Positions 30,248 through 40,716 of a stretch of 64,000 nucleotides of DNA are shown piece by piece; the stretch's first letter is position 1; every line of letters starts with the position of its first letter. The stretch lies in the NCBI RefSeq assembly GCF_019039035.1, contig NZ_JAHNZT010000011.1:1-64000 (forward strand), given 5' to 3'. This DNA is from Citreicoccus inhibens. GTDB lineage: Bacteria > Myxococcota > Myxococcia > Myxococcales > Myxococcaceae. The notes beneath the pieces are model-generated. The model had not been told where the DNA came from, searched no databases, and worked only from the letters and a program-made list of their open reading frames with translations. Both the position numbers and the translations under genes were made by a program.

Positions 30248-33200
30248 ACCTCTCGGCGCCCTTCATCGCGCGCCCCATCGCCACGTCGTTGCTCGCGCTG
30301 GGCACGGCGTTGTTGGGGGCGCTGGCCTTCACGCTGCTGCCCGTCGCGCCACTGCCGCAGGTGGAGTTCCCCACCATCAACGTGCAAGCGGCGCTTCCAG
30401 GGGCGAGCCCTCGCGTCATGGCGACGTCCGTGGCCACGCCGCTGGAGCGACAGCTCGGACGCATCGCGGGCATCACGCAGATGACGTCCTCCAGCGGTCT
30501 CGGCTCCACGAGCATCGTCGTGCAGTTCGACCTGTCTCGGAACATCGATGGCGCCGCGCGAGACGTGCAGGCCGCCATCAACGCCGCGCGCGGGAATCTG
30601 CCGGCCAACCTGCCCAACAACCCCACCTACCGGAAGGTGAATCCCGCGGACGCGCCCATCCTGCTGCTCGCGCTCACCTCGGCCACGTACACGCGCGGCC
30701 AGATGTATGACGTGGCGTCCACGCGGCTTCAGCAGAAGCTGTCCCAGGTGAAGGGCGTGGGGCAGGTCATCGTGGGCGGTGGCGCGCTGCCCGCCGTGCG
30801 CGTGGAGGTGAATCCCACCGCGGTGAGCAAGCTGGGCCTGGGGCTGGACGGTGTCCGCACCGCCATCGCCGCGCAGAACGCGAACCGGCCCAAGGGACAA
30901 CTGGAGGAGGGGCCTCGCACCTACAGCGTCACCGCGACGGATCAGCTCTTCACGGCGGCGCAGTACAAGGCCATCACCGTGCTGTCGCAGGATGGCTCGC
31001 AGGTTCGGCTGGAGGACGTGGCGGACGTCACGGACGACAACGTGGAGGACGTGCACAGCCTGGGGCTGGCGAACGGCAAACAGGCCGTGCTGCTCGTCAT
31101 CTTCAAGGAGCCTGGGGCCAACGTCATCGACACCGTGGACGCCATTCGCGCGCTGCTGCCGACGTTCCAGGCCTCACTGCCGGCGGGCATCGACATGGCG
31201 GTGACGATGGACCGGACGACCACGATTCGCGCCTCGCTGCATGACGTCGAGGTGACGCTCGTGCTGGCCATCGCCCTGGTCATCTTCGTGGTGTTCGTGT
31301 TCCTCGGCAGTGCGCGCGCGACGCTGATTCCGAGCGTGGCGGTCCCGCTGTCGCTGCTCGGCACCTTCGCGGCGATGTACCTGCTGGGCTACAGCTTGGA
31401 CAACCTGTCGATGATGGCGCTGACCATCTCCACGGGCTTCGTGGTGGATGACGCCATCGTGGTGCTGGAGGACATCCAGCGCCATTTGGAAGAGGGCATG
31501 ACGCCGCTGGAGGCGGCGCTGCGCGGCGCGCGCGAGGTGGGGTTCACGGTGCTGTCGATGAGCATCTCGCTCATCGCGGTGTTCATCCCCATCCTCTTGA
31601 TGGGGGGCATCGTCGGGCGCTTGTTCCGCGAGTTCGCCGTCACCTTGTCGGTGGCCATCTTCGTCTCGCTGCTCGTGTCGCTCACCGTCACGCCGGTGAT
31701 GTGCTCGCGGCTGCTCCGCTCACCCTCGCGAGCCGCGAAGAAGCCCTCGCGCTTCATGCGGCCCTTCGAGCGCATGCGGGAGGGCTATGCGCACAGCCTC
31801 GGCTGGGCGCTCGCGCACCCCGGGCTCTTGCTGCTCGTCATGGCCGCGGCCATCGCGCTGAACGGCTACTTGTTCGTCGTCGTGCCCAAGGGCTTCTTTC
31901 CCCAGCAGGACACGGGGCGCATCAGCGCGACCGTCCAGGCCGAGCAGGACATCTCGTTCGAGGCGCTGTCGCGCAAGTTCATCGAGTACGCACACATCAT
32001 CGGCGCGGATCCAGCGGTCGAGGCGGTCTCCGGCTCGGTGGGGGGCTCCGGAAGTTCGTCGAACTCCGGGTCGTTCTTCATCACGCTCAAGCCGTTGGAG
32101 GAGCGCAAGGTCACCGCGGACATGGTCATCAACCGGCTCCGAGGCAAGCTGGCCCGAGTACCGGGTTCTTCGCTGTTCATGCAGTCCGCGCAGGACCTGG
32201 TGATTGGCGGTCGGCAGGGTGGGGCGCAATTCCAATACACCCTGTCCTCGGACAACTTGTCGGTGCTGACGACCTGGGCGCCTCGGGTGATGGAGCGGCT
32301 CCAGCAGGTGCCGGGGGTTGCCGACGTCAACAGTGATCAGCGTGACCACGGGCTGGAGGCCTTCGTCACGGTCGACCACGACACGGCCTCTCGCTTCGGC
32401 ATCACCCCCGCGGAGATCGACAGCACGCTCTACGACGCCTTCGGGCAGCGACAGGTGTCGACGATGTACACCGAGCGCAACCAGTACCACGTCGTCATGG
32501 TGGTGCAGAAACAGTACTGGCAGCGCCCCGAGAGCCTCGACGTCGTCTATGTCCGAGGCGCGCAGGGCCAGCAGGTCCCGCTGTCCGCGTTCGCGACCTT
32601 CGCGCCCGCCTCGACGCTGTTGTCGGTGAACCACCAGGGGCAGTTTCCCTCGGCGACCATCTCGTTCAACCTGCTGCCGGGGGCCTCGCTGGGCACGGTG
32701 GTGAGCGCGGTGGAGGAGGCCGTGCACCAGATGGTCCTGCCCGCGCAGATTCGCGGGAGCTTCAGCGGGACGGCGCAGGCGTTCCAGTCCTCGCTCGCGT
32801 CGGAGCCGCTGCTCATCGCGGCGGCGCTGTTCGCGGTCTATGTGGTGCTCGGCATCCTCTACGAGAGCACGCTGCACCCCATCACCATCTTGTCCACGCT
32901 GCCTTCGGCGGGCGTGGGGGCGCTGCTCGCGTTGCTGCTGTGCCGGTTGGACCTGTCCATCATCGCGTTGATCGGCATCATCTTGCTGATCGGCATCGTG
33001 AAGAAGAACGCCATCATGATGATCGACTTCGCGCTGTCCGAGGAGCGCGGCGGCGCGAGCCCGCGTGACGCCATCTTCCGCGCGGCGCAGTTGCGGCTCC
33101 GCCCCATCTTGATGACGACCATGGCCGCGCTGCTGGGCGCGCTTCCGCTCGCGCTGGGGTCGGGGGTGGGGTCGGAGCTTCGCCGACCGCTGGGCATCGC

Positions 33201-33333
33201 GATTGTGGGGGGGCTCTGCGTGAGCCAGGTGCTGACCCTCTACACGACGCCGGTCATCTACCTGACCCTTGATCGGCTGGGGCTCCGGGCCCGGCGGCTC
33301 GTGCGGGGGACACCGCGCGCCGCGGCCCCTTGA
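30244..33333 (+). CDS. RND multidrug efflux transporter, MdtC/B-like (pump 2)
   Basis: This is a 1029-residue paralog of pump 1 with the same plan: '[17 protein letters not shown]', '[20 protein letters not shown]', '[16 protein letters not shown]' with the TM4 Asp pair, and '[19 protein letters not shown]'. ATG 30244 overlaps the stop of pump 1 (ATGA), which fixes the start although the frame is open for 139 codons upstream inside pump 1. The two pumps differ along their whole length, so this is an old duplication, as in E. coli MdtB/MdtC, rather than a recent copy. Confidence 0.95.
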   Translation: MNLSAPFIARPIATSLLALGTALLGALAFTLLPVAPLPQVEFPTINVQAALPGASPRVMATSVATPLERQLGRIAGITQMTSSSGLGSTSIVVQFDLSRNIDGAARDVQAAINAARGNLPANLPNNPTYRKVNPADAPILLLALTSATYTRGQMYDVASTRLQQKLSQVKGVGQVIVGGGALPAVRVEVNPTAVSKLGLGLDGVRTAIAAQNANRPKGQLEEGPRTYSVTATDQLFTAAQYKAITVLSQDGSQVRLEDVADVTDDNVEDVHSLGLANGKQAVLLVIFKEPGANVIDTVDAIRALLPTFQASLPAGIDMAVTMDRTTTIRASLHDVEVTLVLAIALVIFVVFVFLGSARATLIPSVAVPLSLLGTFAAMYLLGYSLDNLSMMALTISTGFVVDDAIVVLEDIQRHLEEGMTPLEAALRGAREVGFTVLSMSISLIAVFIPILLMGGIVGRLFREFAVTLSVAIFVSLLVSLTVTPVMCSRLLRSPSRAAKKPSRFMRPFERMREGYAHSLGWALAHPGLLLLVMAAAIALNGYLFVVVPKGFFPQQDTGRISATVQAEQDISFEALSRKFIEYAHIIGADPAVEAVSGSVGGSGSSSNSGSFFITLKPLEERKVTADMVINRLRGKLARVPGSSLFMQSAQDLVIGGRQGGAQFQYTLSSDNLSVLTTWAPRVMERLQQVPGVADVNSDQRDHGLEAFVTVDHDTASRFGITPAEIDSTLYDAFGQRQVSTMYTERNQYHVVMVVQKQYWQRPESLDVVYVRGAQGQQVPLSAFATFAPASTLLSVNHQGQFPSATISFNLLPGASLGTVVSAVEEAVHQMVLPAQIRGSFSGTAQAFQSSLASEPLLIAAALFAVYVVLGILYESTLHPITILSTLPSAGVGALLALLLCRLDLSIIALIGIILLIGIVKKNAIMMIDFALSEERGGASPRDAIFRAAQLRLRPILMTTMAALLGALPLALGSGVGSELRRPLGIAIVGGLCVSQVLTLYTTPVIYLTLDRLGLRARRLVRGTPRAAAP

Positions 33334-33348
33334 TGTGTGGAGCGAGTG

Positions 33349-34857
33349 ATGCGCGGCGCCTTCTCATCATGGCGGAGTGGAGGGACGGTGGCGGTATGCC
33401 AGCGCTGGGGGCTCGTGCTGCTCGCGGGCTGCCTGGTGCTGGGATGTCCCGTGGGGCCGAACTACCGGCGCCCGAGCGTCGTGGTGCCCGCGCACTTCAA
33501 GGAGGCCTCGAACGGATGGATGCCCGCGCGCCCCAACGACGAGCGTGAGCGCGGCCCGTGGTGGGAGGTGTTTCAAGAGCCCGAGTTGAATGCGCTGGAG
33601 GCGCGCGTGGCGAGCGCGAACCAGACCGTCGCGGGCTTCGAAGCGGCCTACTGGCAGGCGCGAGCGCTCGTCGCTCAAGCACGCGCCGCGTGGTTCCCGC
33701 AGCTGGGGGCGTCGGCCTCCGCCACTCGGGCTCGGGGGGCATCGGGCACGGGGGGCACCGGCTCCACGCCTACGACGCCCACGCAGGTTCCCAGCACGGG
33801 GAGCAGTGGGGCGGGCAACATCTACCGGTTGTCGGTGGATGCTTCGTGGGAGCTGGACCTCTGGGGCCGAGTGCGCCGCCAACTGGCCAGCGCGAAGGCC
33901 TCGGCACAAGGGGCCGCCGCGAACCTGGCGAACGCGAAGCTGTCCGCCCAGGCCATGCTCGCGCAGAGCTACTTCCAGGTTCGCGCCCTGGATGCGAGCC
34001 AGCGGCTGCTGGATGACACCGTCGTCGCGAACGAGAAGCTCCTCACGCTCACGCAGAATCGCTACGCGCAGGGCGTGGTGTCCCGGGCCGATGTGCTTCA
34101 AGCCCAGACCCAGGTGCAGCTGGCGCGCGCCGCGGCGGTGGAGAACGAGATCGCCCGAGCGCAGTTGGAGCACGCGATCGCCGTGCTGGTCGGTGAGCCC
34201 GCGTCGGGCTTCGCGCTTCCGCGAACGCCGCTCCGGGCCGTGCCTCCGCCGCTCCCCCTGCGCCTCCCGTCGTCGTTGCTGGAGCGACGCCCGGATGTCG
34301 CCGCGGCCGAGCGCAAGGCCGCCGCCGCGAACGAGCAGATCGGCGTGGCGATTGCCGCGTTCTTCCCGGACCTGTCGCTCTCCGCGTCCACCGGCTTCAC
34401 CAGCGCGGCCTTGTCGCAATGGTTGAGCGCGCCCGCCTGGGTGTGGTCGCTCGGGCCGCAGTTGGTCGCGACCTTGTTTGATGGCGGGCAACGACTGGCG
34501 CAGACGGACGCGGCGCGCGCGGCCTATGCGCAGAGCGTGGCCGAGTACCGGCAGACGGTGCTCTCCGCGTTCCAGGACGTCGAGGATGCCCTCGTCTCGC
34601 TGCGCGTCCTCGAGGAGGAGCTGGTCTTCCAGCAGGCGGCGGTCGAGTCCGCGAAGCAGGCCCTGGAGATCTCCGTCAACCAATACAAGGCCGGCACGGC
34701 GACGTACCTGGAGGTGCTCATCGCGCAGACGACCGCCTTCGCCGCCGAGGAGAAGTGGGTGAACCTCTCCGGGCAGCGGATGGTCTCGGCGGTCGGGCTC
34801 ATCAAGGCCCTGGGCGGGGGGTGGGACGCGAAGGAGCTGGACCCCAAGGAGAAGTGA
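33349..34857 (+). CDS. RND efflux outer-membrane factor, NodT/OprM family lipoprotein
   Basis: This 502-residue outer-membrane channel completes the tripartite pump. A signal peptide ends in two possible lipoboxes (LLAGC, Cys near 28, or LVLGC, Cys near 33), followed by the family start 'PVGPNYRRPS'. Two tandem OEP repeats are visible with 'VDASWELDLWGRVRRQLASA' and 'SLLERRPDVAAAERKAAAAN', 'GPQLVATLFDGGQR', 'YKAGTATYLEVL'. I start at ATG 33349, preceded by GGAG at six bases; an in-frame GTG at 33337 is possible. It ends 6 bp from the convergent kinase stop, leaving no room for separate terminators. Confidence 0.93.
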   Translation: MRGAFSSWRSGGTVAVCQRWGLVLLAGCLVLGCPVGPNYRRPSVVVPAHFKEASNGWMPARPNDERERGPWWEVFQEPELNALEARVASANQTVAGFEAAYWQARALVAQARAAWFPQLGASASATRARGASGTGGTGSTPTTPTQVPSTGSSGAGNIYRLSVDASWELDLWGRVRRQLASAKASAQGAAANLANAKLSAQAMLAQSYFQVRALDASQRLLDDTVVANEKLLTLTQNRYAQGVVSRADVLQAQTQVQLARAAAVENEIARAQLEHAIAVLVGEPASGFALPRTPLRAVPPPLPLRLPSSLLERRPDVAAAERKAAAANEQIGVAIAAFFPDLSLSASTGFTSAALSQWLSAPAWVWSLGPQLVATLFDGGQRLAQTDAARAAYAQSVAEYRQTVLSAFQDVEDALVSLRVLEEELVFQQAAVESAKQALEISVNQYKAGTATYLEVLIAQTTAFAAEEKWVNLSGQRMVSAVGLIKALGGGWDAKELDPKEK

Positions 34858-34863
34858 GGCTCC

Positions 34864-36189
34864 TCAGGTCGGATCGGAAAGGAATCCGGGACCGATGCGA
34901 AGCGTTCCCGCCCGGCCTCCGGTGGCCCAGTGCTCCAGGTCTCGCGGCGCGCCGCGCGCGATGTCTGTGTAGAGCCGCACTTCGGCCCAGGTGTCGGCTT
35001 CGCGCATGGCTTCGCCCATCACCCGCTCGGCCACGGCCCTCACCTCGGCATGGGTGGGCGGCGCGTTCGACGGGAGGGCGCATCGGGCGAGCAGGGCGTT
35101 GCTGCTCTCGGCATCCAGTGTCCAGCCCGCGGCGCGGAGCGCCTCTCTTGCGTGGTCCACGGCGGCGTCGCGCGCGTCCATGGCCGCGTCGGAGGGCTCC
35201 TCGGTTCCCTCGGGGACGCGCACGTCCACGAACAGTGCCGCCACCCAAGGCGCGGTGGAAAGGGGAGGCTCGTGTCCGAGCGCCGCGCGCAGGGCACCGA
35301 GGAAGGTGGACACGTCTGGGAAGCGCTCCTCCGGGCGCTTGGCCATGGCTCGGCGGGTGGCTTCACACACGCCTGACGGGGCCTTCACCTGCTCACCGAG
35401 TCTCGGCGCGGGCGCGTGCAGGTGCTGCTCCTCCAACTCCACCGCGCTGGTCCCCGAGAAGGGCAGTCGCCCCGTGAGGAGCTGGTAGAGCAGGACGCCC
35501 AGCGCGTACTGGTCCGTGCGCGCGTCCACGGCCTGTCCACGAATCTGCTCCGGTGCCATGGCCGAGGGCGTCCCGAGCACCGCGCCCTCCGAGGTCAGCC
35601 CGCGGCTGCCTCCGCGCGCGCGAACCTGGGCGATGCCGAAGTCCACCAGCTTCACCCGGAAGCCCTCCGGCTGCGGGACCATCATCACGTTCTGGGCCTT
35701 CAGGTCGCGGTGCAACACGCCTTGCGCGTGGGCGAGTTGGAGCGCCGCGCCCAGCTCCTCCATGACGGTGAGCGCCTCCGCGAGAGAGAAGGGCCCCCGG
35801 TGCGCGAGCCACGCATCCACGCTCCCGCCGTCCAGCCACTCCATCGCCAGCCAGGGCCGCCCATCCGACAGCTCGCCGGACTCACGTACTTCGACGATGT
35901 GCGGGTGGATCAGCGCGCGAAGCGTGTCGGCCTCTTGCTGAAACCGGCGCAGCACCTCGCTCACCAGGGTGTATCGCGAGCGCACCACCTTCAGCGCCGC
36001 GAGCTCGCGCGTCTGCTCATGTCTGGCGCGATACAGCCAGGCGGTGATCCCGGGATGGACACGGGTCTCGACAATCCATGGGCCCACTCGCGCGCCGGGC
36101 TCCAACTCGTCACCGTAGAGCGAGAGTTCCGGTTCTGCATCGACGAGCGGTGTCGTCTCCTCGGGATGGCGCGGTCGATGGTTGCTCAT
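34864..36189 (-). CDS. Ser/Thr protein kinase with atypical P-loop
   Basis: This is a 441-residue Hanks-type kinase. The catalytic core has the VAIK-type Lys at 67 (AALKVV), HRDLKAQN with Asp near 162, DFG at 183-185 and 'MAPEQ'. The glycine-rich loop is unusual: where GxGxxG is expected there is 'VHPGITAWLYRARH', with one Gly. The activation segment reads GTPSAMAPEQ with Ala in place of the usual Tyr. The C-terminal 150 residues form a second region with 'VAALFVDVRVPEGTEE', which I cannot name. There is no membrane segment. ATG 36189 overlaps the stop of the upstream large kinase (ATGA), so the two are co-expressed. Confidence 0.88.
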   Translation of the reverse strand: MSNHRPRHPEETTPLVDAEPELSLYGDELEPGARVGPWIVETRVHPGITAWLYRARHEQTRELAALKVVRSRYTLVSEVLRRFQQEADTLRALIHPHIVEVRESGELSDGRPWLAMEWLDGGSVDAWLAHRGPFSLAEALTVMEELGAALQLAHAQGVLHRDLKAQNVMMVPQPEGFRVKLVDFGIAQVRARGGSRGLTSEGAVLGTPSAMAPEQIRGQAVDARTDQYALGVLLYQLLTGRLPFSGTSAVELEEQHLHAPAPRLGEQVKAPSGVCEATRRAMAKRPEERFPDVSTFLGALRAALGHEPPLSTAPWVAALFVDVRVPEGTEEPSDAAMDARDAAVDHAREALRAAGWTLDAESSNALLARCALPSNAPPTHAEVRAVAERVMGEAMREADTWAEVRLYTDIARGAPRDLEHWATGGRAGTLRIGPGFLSDPT

Positions 36190-39100
36190 GCCCTGGCCTC
36201 GGTGCGGTCCATCGGCGCGTGCGCGAGCGCATGGACGCGGTCGCTCCACAGCGGAGCGAGCCGCGTGGCGGTGTCTGCTTCTTCGAGGAAGGCGCGAAGG
36301 CGCGGCGAGTCCTCCGCCGCGCGCGCGGCCTCTGCTGCCGCGACGAGCACCTCCAGGCGTTCATCCGGCGTGCAGTGCTCCCGAGCCTCGGCGGCCAGGT
36401 GCGCCCACTGCGCGCCGTCGTACCGGTGGACTCCGCGGGCCTCACCCAGACTCCGCGTCACCGCCCGTTGGAGGACACGACCGCCCAGGGGCAGCCTCCG
36501 CGCGGCGTCCGTCTCGTCCAGCCACGCGAGCTGTTGCGCGGTGCCGTCCAGGTCGTCCACCGCGAGGCACAGGCGCGCCAGCAGCAATCCATCCTGGGCC
36601 ATGGAGTGCGGAAAGAATCGCTGGCTGAGTTGTCCCGCGCGCCGCGCGAGCGGAAGCGCCTCGGTCGTACGGCCCTGATAGAGCAGCAGCTCCGCGAGGT
36701 TGAACGCGGACGTGCGCTCGATCTGCACGTTGCCCCATTCTCGTCCCAGCGCCACCGCGCGCTCCAGGTCCGCGCATGCGCCCGCGACATCTCGCTGCGC
36801 CACGCGCAGGACCACGCGATTGTTGAGCGCGACGCCCAGGTGCAGCAGGTCCCCCGTGGCCTCACACCGCGCGATGGCTTCGTCGAAGCGTCGTTCGGAC
36901 TCCGCGGGTCGCTCCGTCCACGCGAGCATGGCGCCGAGCATGGCCAGGGAGATGACCTCCGCCTCGGTCTCACCCGCGTCTCGAGCGAGCCTCGCCGCGC
37001 GCTCCAGCGCGGGCACCGCCGTGGCCGCGTCGCCTCGGCGCACGATGACCCGCGCGCGGGCCAGTTCCTGGCGCGCGGCCAGCTCGGGCGGCGCGGGGTT
37101 CGCCACGCGGCCCAGGGCCCGCTCGAGCAGCGCGGTGGAGCCTTCCGTGTCGTCCTGCCAGTCCAGCGCGGTGGCTTCTTCCAGCATCAGGTCCACCGCC
37201 AGCATGGTGTCGCCCTGGGTCTCCGCGAGCGCTCGGGCGGCGCGGAGATCCGCCACGGCATCGTCGATGCGCTGAAGCCGGTAACGCACGCGTCCTCGGC
37301 CTGACAGGAGGAGTCTCCGGACGGGAGACTCGCCTCGCGTCAGCAGGCCCAGCGCGGCGGTGTAGTGTCGCTCGGCGTCCATCAGTCGGTGCTCGCGCCG
37401 CGCGGACTCCGCCAGGAGCGAGTGGAGGGCCAGCGCGTGGTCCATGTCTCCCGCGGCCTCGGCGAGTCGTGCGCGTCTCGGCGTGGGGGCATCTGGGAGC
37501 GCGGCGAGCGCGGCCTCGCAGACGCGGTGGGCGAGGGGCACGGGCAGGAGCGCCGCGAAGGCCTCGCGGAGGCTCGGGTGTTCGAAGCGCCACCGGCCCG
37601 GGCCCCGTGCGCTGAGGAGCCCCGTGCGCGCGAGCCGCTCCAGGCCCACGCCCGGATCATTCGAGAGGTCCAGTCCGCAGGATGGCTCCAATTGCGCGAG
37701 CGTGGCCGTCACCTCGTCCAGCCGAACCTCGTCGCCCAGCAGCGCGGCCACGAAGAGCAGGGCGCGCAGGCCCGAAGGCAGCGTCGCGAGCCCCCGCTCC
37801 GCGAGGCGCTCATCCGGGCTGTCGGTCGCGAGGCCATGCATCGCGTCCGTCGCCAGGTACCAGCCTTGACCATCCGCTTGGGAGCGCAGCGCCCCTGCCG
37901 CGCGCAGGGAGCGCACGGTCTCGGCCATGCGCAGGGGCGAGCCACCGCATCGCTCGCCCAGCGTTCGCAGCAGTCCCTCCGGTACCAGCTCCACGGGGCG
38001 CAGCAGCTGCCGCAGCACGGAGTGCGCGGCCTCGTCATCCAGCGGGGCGAGCACTCTGCGCGCGGAGTCCCGGGCACGTTCGCCCAGGTAGGGCCTCAGT
38101 CCCAGCAGGCCGTGCTGGCCCGCGAGCACCACGCACAGCGGCGCTTGCGTTGTCGCCAGGGTCGCCAGCTCCAGCGCATCCAGCGCGATGGGGTCGAGCA
38201 AGTGCGCGTCGTCCACCAACACGACCCGAGGTCCCTCCGCCGCGAGTCGCCCCAGCCGCTCCGCCACCGCGCGCGCGATGTGTTGCCGATGCGCCGCGGG
38301 ATGCTCCGTTCCGGAGGAGGACGGGAGACACTGTGGCGCGAGCAGCGCGCGCACGGCCTCGGCGGGAGGCGTATCGGAGGGCAGGCCCAGCACGGCGGCC
38401 ACGAGTTCTCGTGGCCCGCTGTCGCCGGTGCCCCCCTCGGATCGTGACGGGTCGACCCGAAGGCACCGCACGCCGGGCACATGCTCCAGCTCGCGGTGCC
38501 ACTCGGACAGCAGTCGGGTCTTTCCCAGCCCCTCGCTCCCCAGCAGCGTGAGCAACACCGGAGCCCCCGTCTGCCGTGCACGTGCGAGCCCGGCCCGCAG
38601 CCAGTCCAGGTCCGCGTGCCGTCCCTCGAAGGAGGAGCCCGGCGGGGCGAGTTCGGCCACGGGCGCTCGTGAGGTCTCTTCCCACGTGCCGCTGTGGGCG
38701 AGGGCCTCGGGGGTCCGAGGGACGGTGCCTGCTTCGACCGTCACGGGCCACCAGCGTTCCGGGTGCTCTAGCGCCGCGCCCGCGAGGGTGACGCGATGCG
38801 CCCGCTCGCGAACGCGCAAGGGCGCGCAATGGATCGCGACCCGCGAGCCTTCGGGCAAGAGCGGCGCGAGGGCCTCGGCGGCCTTCCTGGCGAAGTGCAG
38901 ACCTCGCTCCAACGTGGGCGCGTGCGGGAACGCGACGAGCACCTGGCCCGGCTCCATCCGCCCCAACACCGCCCCCCACGGGCTCAGCGGGGCGACGAGG
39001 GCCGCGGGAGACACGCGCGCCCGGATGCCCAGCAGCGCCACGTCCCGGACCGACGCGCGCGCACTCGACCCCGCGGGCCTCTCGAACGCCGGAGCGGAGA

Positions 39101-40016
39101 CTTCGGCCTCGGCGGGCACCGCCCGGAGCGCGTCAACGAGCGCTCGCGCATCCGCGAACCGGGCCTCGGGGGCCTTGGCCAACAGGCGCTGCACCAGGGC
39201 CGAGACCGCGAGCGGCACCTCCCCCGCGAGGGGTGGAGGTCTCAGCGCCACTTGCGCCTGCAGGACCGCGGACGCATTGCCCACGAAGGGCGGCCGTCCG
39301 CTCAGCAGCTCGAAGAAGACGACGCCCAAGCTGTAGAGGTCCGCGCGCGTGTCGATGCGCCGAGCGTCCTGGCACTGCTCCGGCGCCATGTACTCGGGGG
39401 TCCCCAAGCGCTGGCCCGTGAGCGTCACGGTGGGCGCCAGCGCGGGCTGCTCCAGGGTGTCCTCGGGGCGCGCGAGTCCGAAGTCGAGCAGCACCACCCG
39501 CGGACCCGCGAGCATCACGTTCTCGGGCTTGAGGTCCCGGTGGACGATGCGCGCGGCGTGCACGCAAGCCAGGGCCTCGGCCATGCCCAGCATCAACGCC
39601 TGGGCTCGGGGCCAGGGCAGGGCGCCCGTTCCGGGTTGGGTGGACAGGTGGTGCGCCAGGGTGATGCCCTCGATGGGCTCCATGGCGAGCACTGGCTCTC
39701 CTGCGGCCGTGATGCACTCGCCCAGCAACTCGGGAACGGCGGGAGGCCCGATCCGACGCAGCGCCTCGCGCTCGCGGCCCAGGCGGTCCTGGCTGTGTCG
39801 CTCCAGGACCTTGAGGGCCACGGGGTGGCCATCCGCCTCGCGTCTGGCGAGGTAGACGCGCCCGAAGCCTCCCTGACCGAGGACTCCCAGGGGCGTGTAT
39901 CCCGGGACGGTGGGCAGTGCGGGGGCGGGCGTCCCCTCGGCGCGCGGTGCGTTCGAGGGATGCTGGGGACACCGCTCCACCACGCGTCGGTGACAGGTCG
40001 AGCAGCGCATGCGCAT
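36186..40016 (-). CDS. Multidomain Ser/Thr kinase with AAA-type ATPase and TPR region
   Basis: This is a 1276-residue cytoplasmic regulator. Residues 1-20 hold a zinc-ribbon-like CSTC plus CPQH pair. The kinase domain runs from about 40 to 300, with GQGGFGRVY (47-55), ALKV Lys near 69, HRDLKPEN near 159 and LLDFG near 177. Residues 320-425 ('VALLGIRARV', 'GQVLVAFPHAPTLERGLHFA', 'RVAIHCAPLRVRERAHR', 'LAGAALEHPERWW') follow the plan of a class III cyclase domain without its metal Asps, so are probably a degenerate one. An AAA/STAND-like ATPase follows, with Walker A GSEGLGKT (493-500) and 'VVLVDDAHLLD'. The C-terminal half is TPR-like. It overlaps the next kinase gene by 4 bp. Confidence 0.88.
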   Translation of the reverse strand: MRMRCSTCHRRVVERCPQHPSNAPRAEGTPAPALPTVPGYTPLGVLGQGGFGRVYLARREADGHPVALKVLERHSQDRLGREREALRRIGPPAVPELLGECITAAGEPVLAMEPIEGITLAHHLSTQPGTGALPWPRAQALMLGMAEALACVHAARIVHRDLKPENVMLAGPRVVLLDFGLARPEDTLEQPALAPTVTLTGQRLGTPEYMAPEQCQDARRIDTRADLYSLGVVFFELLSGRPPFVGNASAVLQAQVALRPPPLAGEVPLAVSALVQRLLAKAPEARFADARALVDALRAVPAEAEVSAPAFERPAGSSARASVRDVALLGIRARVSPAALVAPLSPWGAVLGRMEPGQVLVAFPHAPTLERGLHFARKAAEALAPLLPEGSRVAIHCAPLRVRERAHRVTLAGAALEHPERWWPVTVEAGTVPRTPEALAHSGTWEETSRAPVAELAPPGSSFEGRHADLDWLRAGLARARQTGAPVLLTLLGSEGLGKTRLLSEWHRELEHVPGVRCLRVDPSRSEGGTGDSGPRELVAAVLGLPSDTPPAEAVRALLAPQCLPSSSGTEHPAAHRQHIARAVAERLGRLAAEGPRVVLVDDAHLLDPIALDALELATLATTQAPLCVVLAGQHGLLGLRPYLGERARDSARRVLAPLDDEAAHSVLRQLLRPVELVPEGLLRTLGERCGGSPLRMAETVRSLRAAGALRSQADGQGWYLATDAMHGLATDSPDERLAERGLATLPSGLRALLFVAALLGDEVRLDEVTATLAQLEPSCGLDLSNDPGVGLERLARTGLLSARGPGRWRFEHPSLREAFAALLPVPLAHRVCEAALAALPDAPTPRRARLAEAAGDMDHALALHSLLAESARREHRLMDAERHYTAALGLLTRGESPVRRLLLSGRGRVRYRLQRIDDAVADLRAARALAETQGDTMLAVDLMLEEATALDWQDDTEGSTALLERALGRVANPAPPELAARQELARARVIVRRGDAATAVPALERAARLARDAGETEAEVISLAMLGAMLAWTERPAESERRFDEAIARCEATGDLLHLGVALNNRVVLRVAQRDVAGACADLERAVALGREWGNVQIERTSAFNLAELLLYQGRTTEALPLARRAGQLSQRFFPHSMAQDGLLLARLCLAVDDLDGTAQQLAWLDETDAARRLPLGGRVLQRAVTRSLGEARGVHRYDGAQWAHLAAEAREHCTPDERLEVLVAAAEAARAAEDSPRLRAFLEEADTATRLAPLWSDRVHALAHAPMDRTEARA

Positions 40017-40131
40017 GGAGCAGAACGGTTGGTGGGGGCGTTTCTTCGACGAACAGCCCCCGCACGTCTGGGTCCACTCGCGGTGCGGCCCCAGGGTGCG
40101 TGAATACGCACACTCCGGGGCCGGGGTGGAC

Positions 40132-40380
40132 TCAGTCGCTCAGCTCAGGCAGGTCCGGCAGCGCATCCGGGTCAAGCTTCAGCAACACACACAGGCGCGT
40201 CAGCGTGGGGATGGTGGGCACCATCACCCCGCGCTCGACCCGGGCGAGGACTTCCACGGGGAGTTCCAGGTACTCGGCGACTTCTTCCATGGAGAGCCCG
40301 GCATGTTGCCGTGCCGCCTTCAGCGTCGAGCCCAATGCTTCGGCCCGCTCCCTGCGACTCGTCGTCATGGGCCCGAGCAT
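40132..40380 (-). CDS. XRE-family HTH transcriptional regulator
   Basis: This is an 82-residue protein consisting almost only of a Cro/C1-type HTH: 'LGSTLKAARQHAGLSMEEVA', 'EYLELPVEVLARVERGVMVP', 'TIPTLTRLCVLLKLD'. The start may be ATG 40380 or ATG 40368 (four codons shorter); neither has a strong ribosome site. It is 115 bp upstream of the multidomain kinase on the same strand and may control it, which is positional inference. The product has no effector domain. Confidence 0.8.
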   Translation of the reverse strand: MLGPMTTSRRERAEALGSTLKAARQHAGLSMEEVAEYLELPVEVLARVERGVMVPTIPTLTRLCVLLKLDPDALPDLPELSD

Positions 40381-40716
40381 GGCGCCATCCGGCCGTTCCG
40401 TCACCCCGAAACCTACACGCCCAGGACCCAGGACGACGCCCCGGGCGGGGACCGGAAGCGGGCGCCCCGTTGGCCGGCGGCCCGGGATGTTCCGGGAGGG
40501 GCTCGAAGGGACACGTCCGTCCTCGTGGCCCACCGATGCGACCTCCGAGGTAGGAATGGTGGGCCCGCTCGCCCGCCTGGAATGACCGGAGACCTGGGGC
40601 CCCTGGGCTGGCGGTTGGCGCGAGCCATGGACACGGTGCTCGGGTGGGAGAGGCATTGGCGAGGTACGGGGGGGTGTGCTAGTCCGCCGCTCCCCGTTCC
40701 ACGCGAGGAGATGCGA
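40381..40716. other. Divergent intergenic region without a gene
   Basis: 336 bp between the HTH regulator and the NUDIX gene. I see no open frame with a plausible protein, no RNA gene and no clear promoter. It is presumably the shared control region. Confidence 0.5.
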
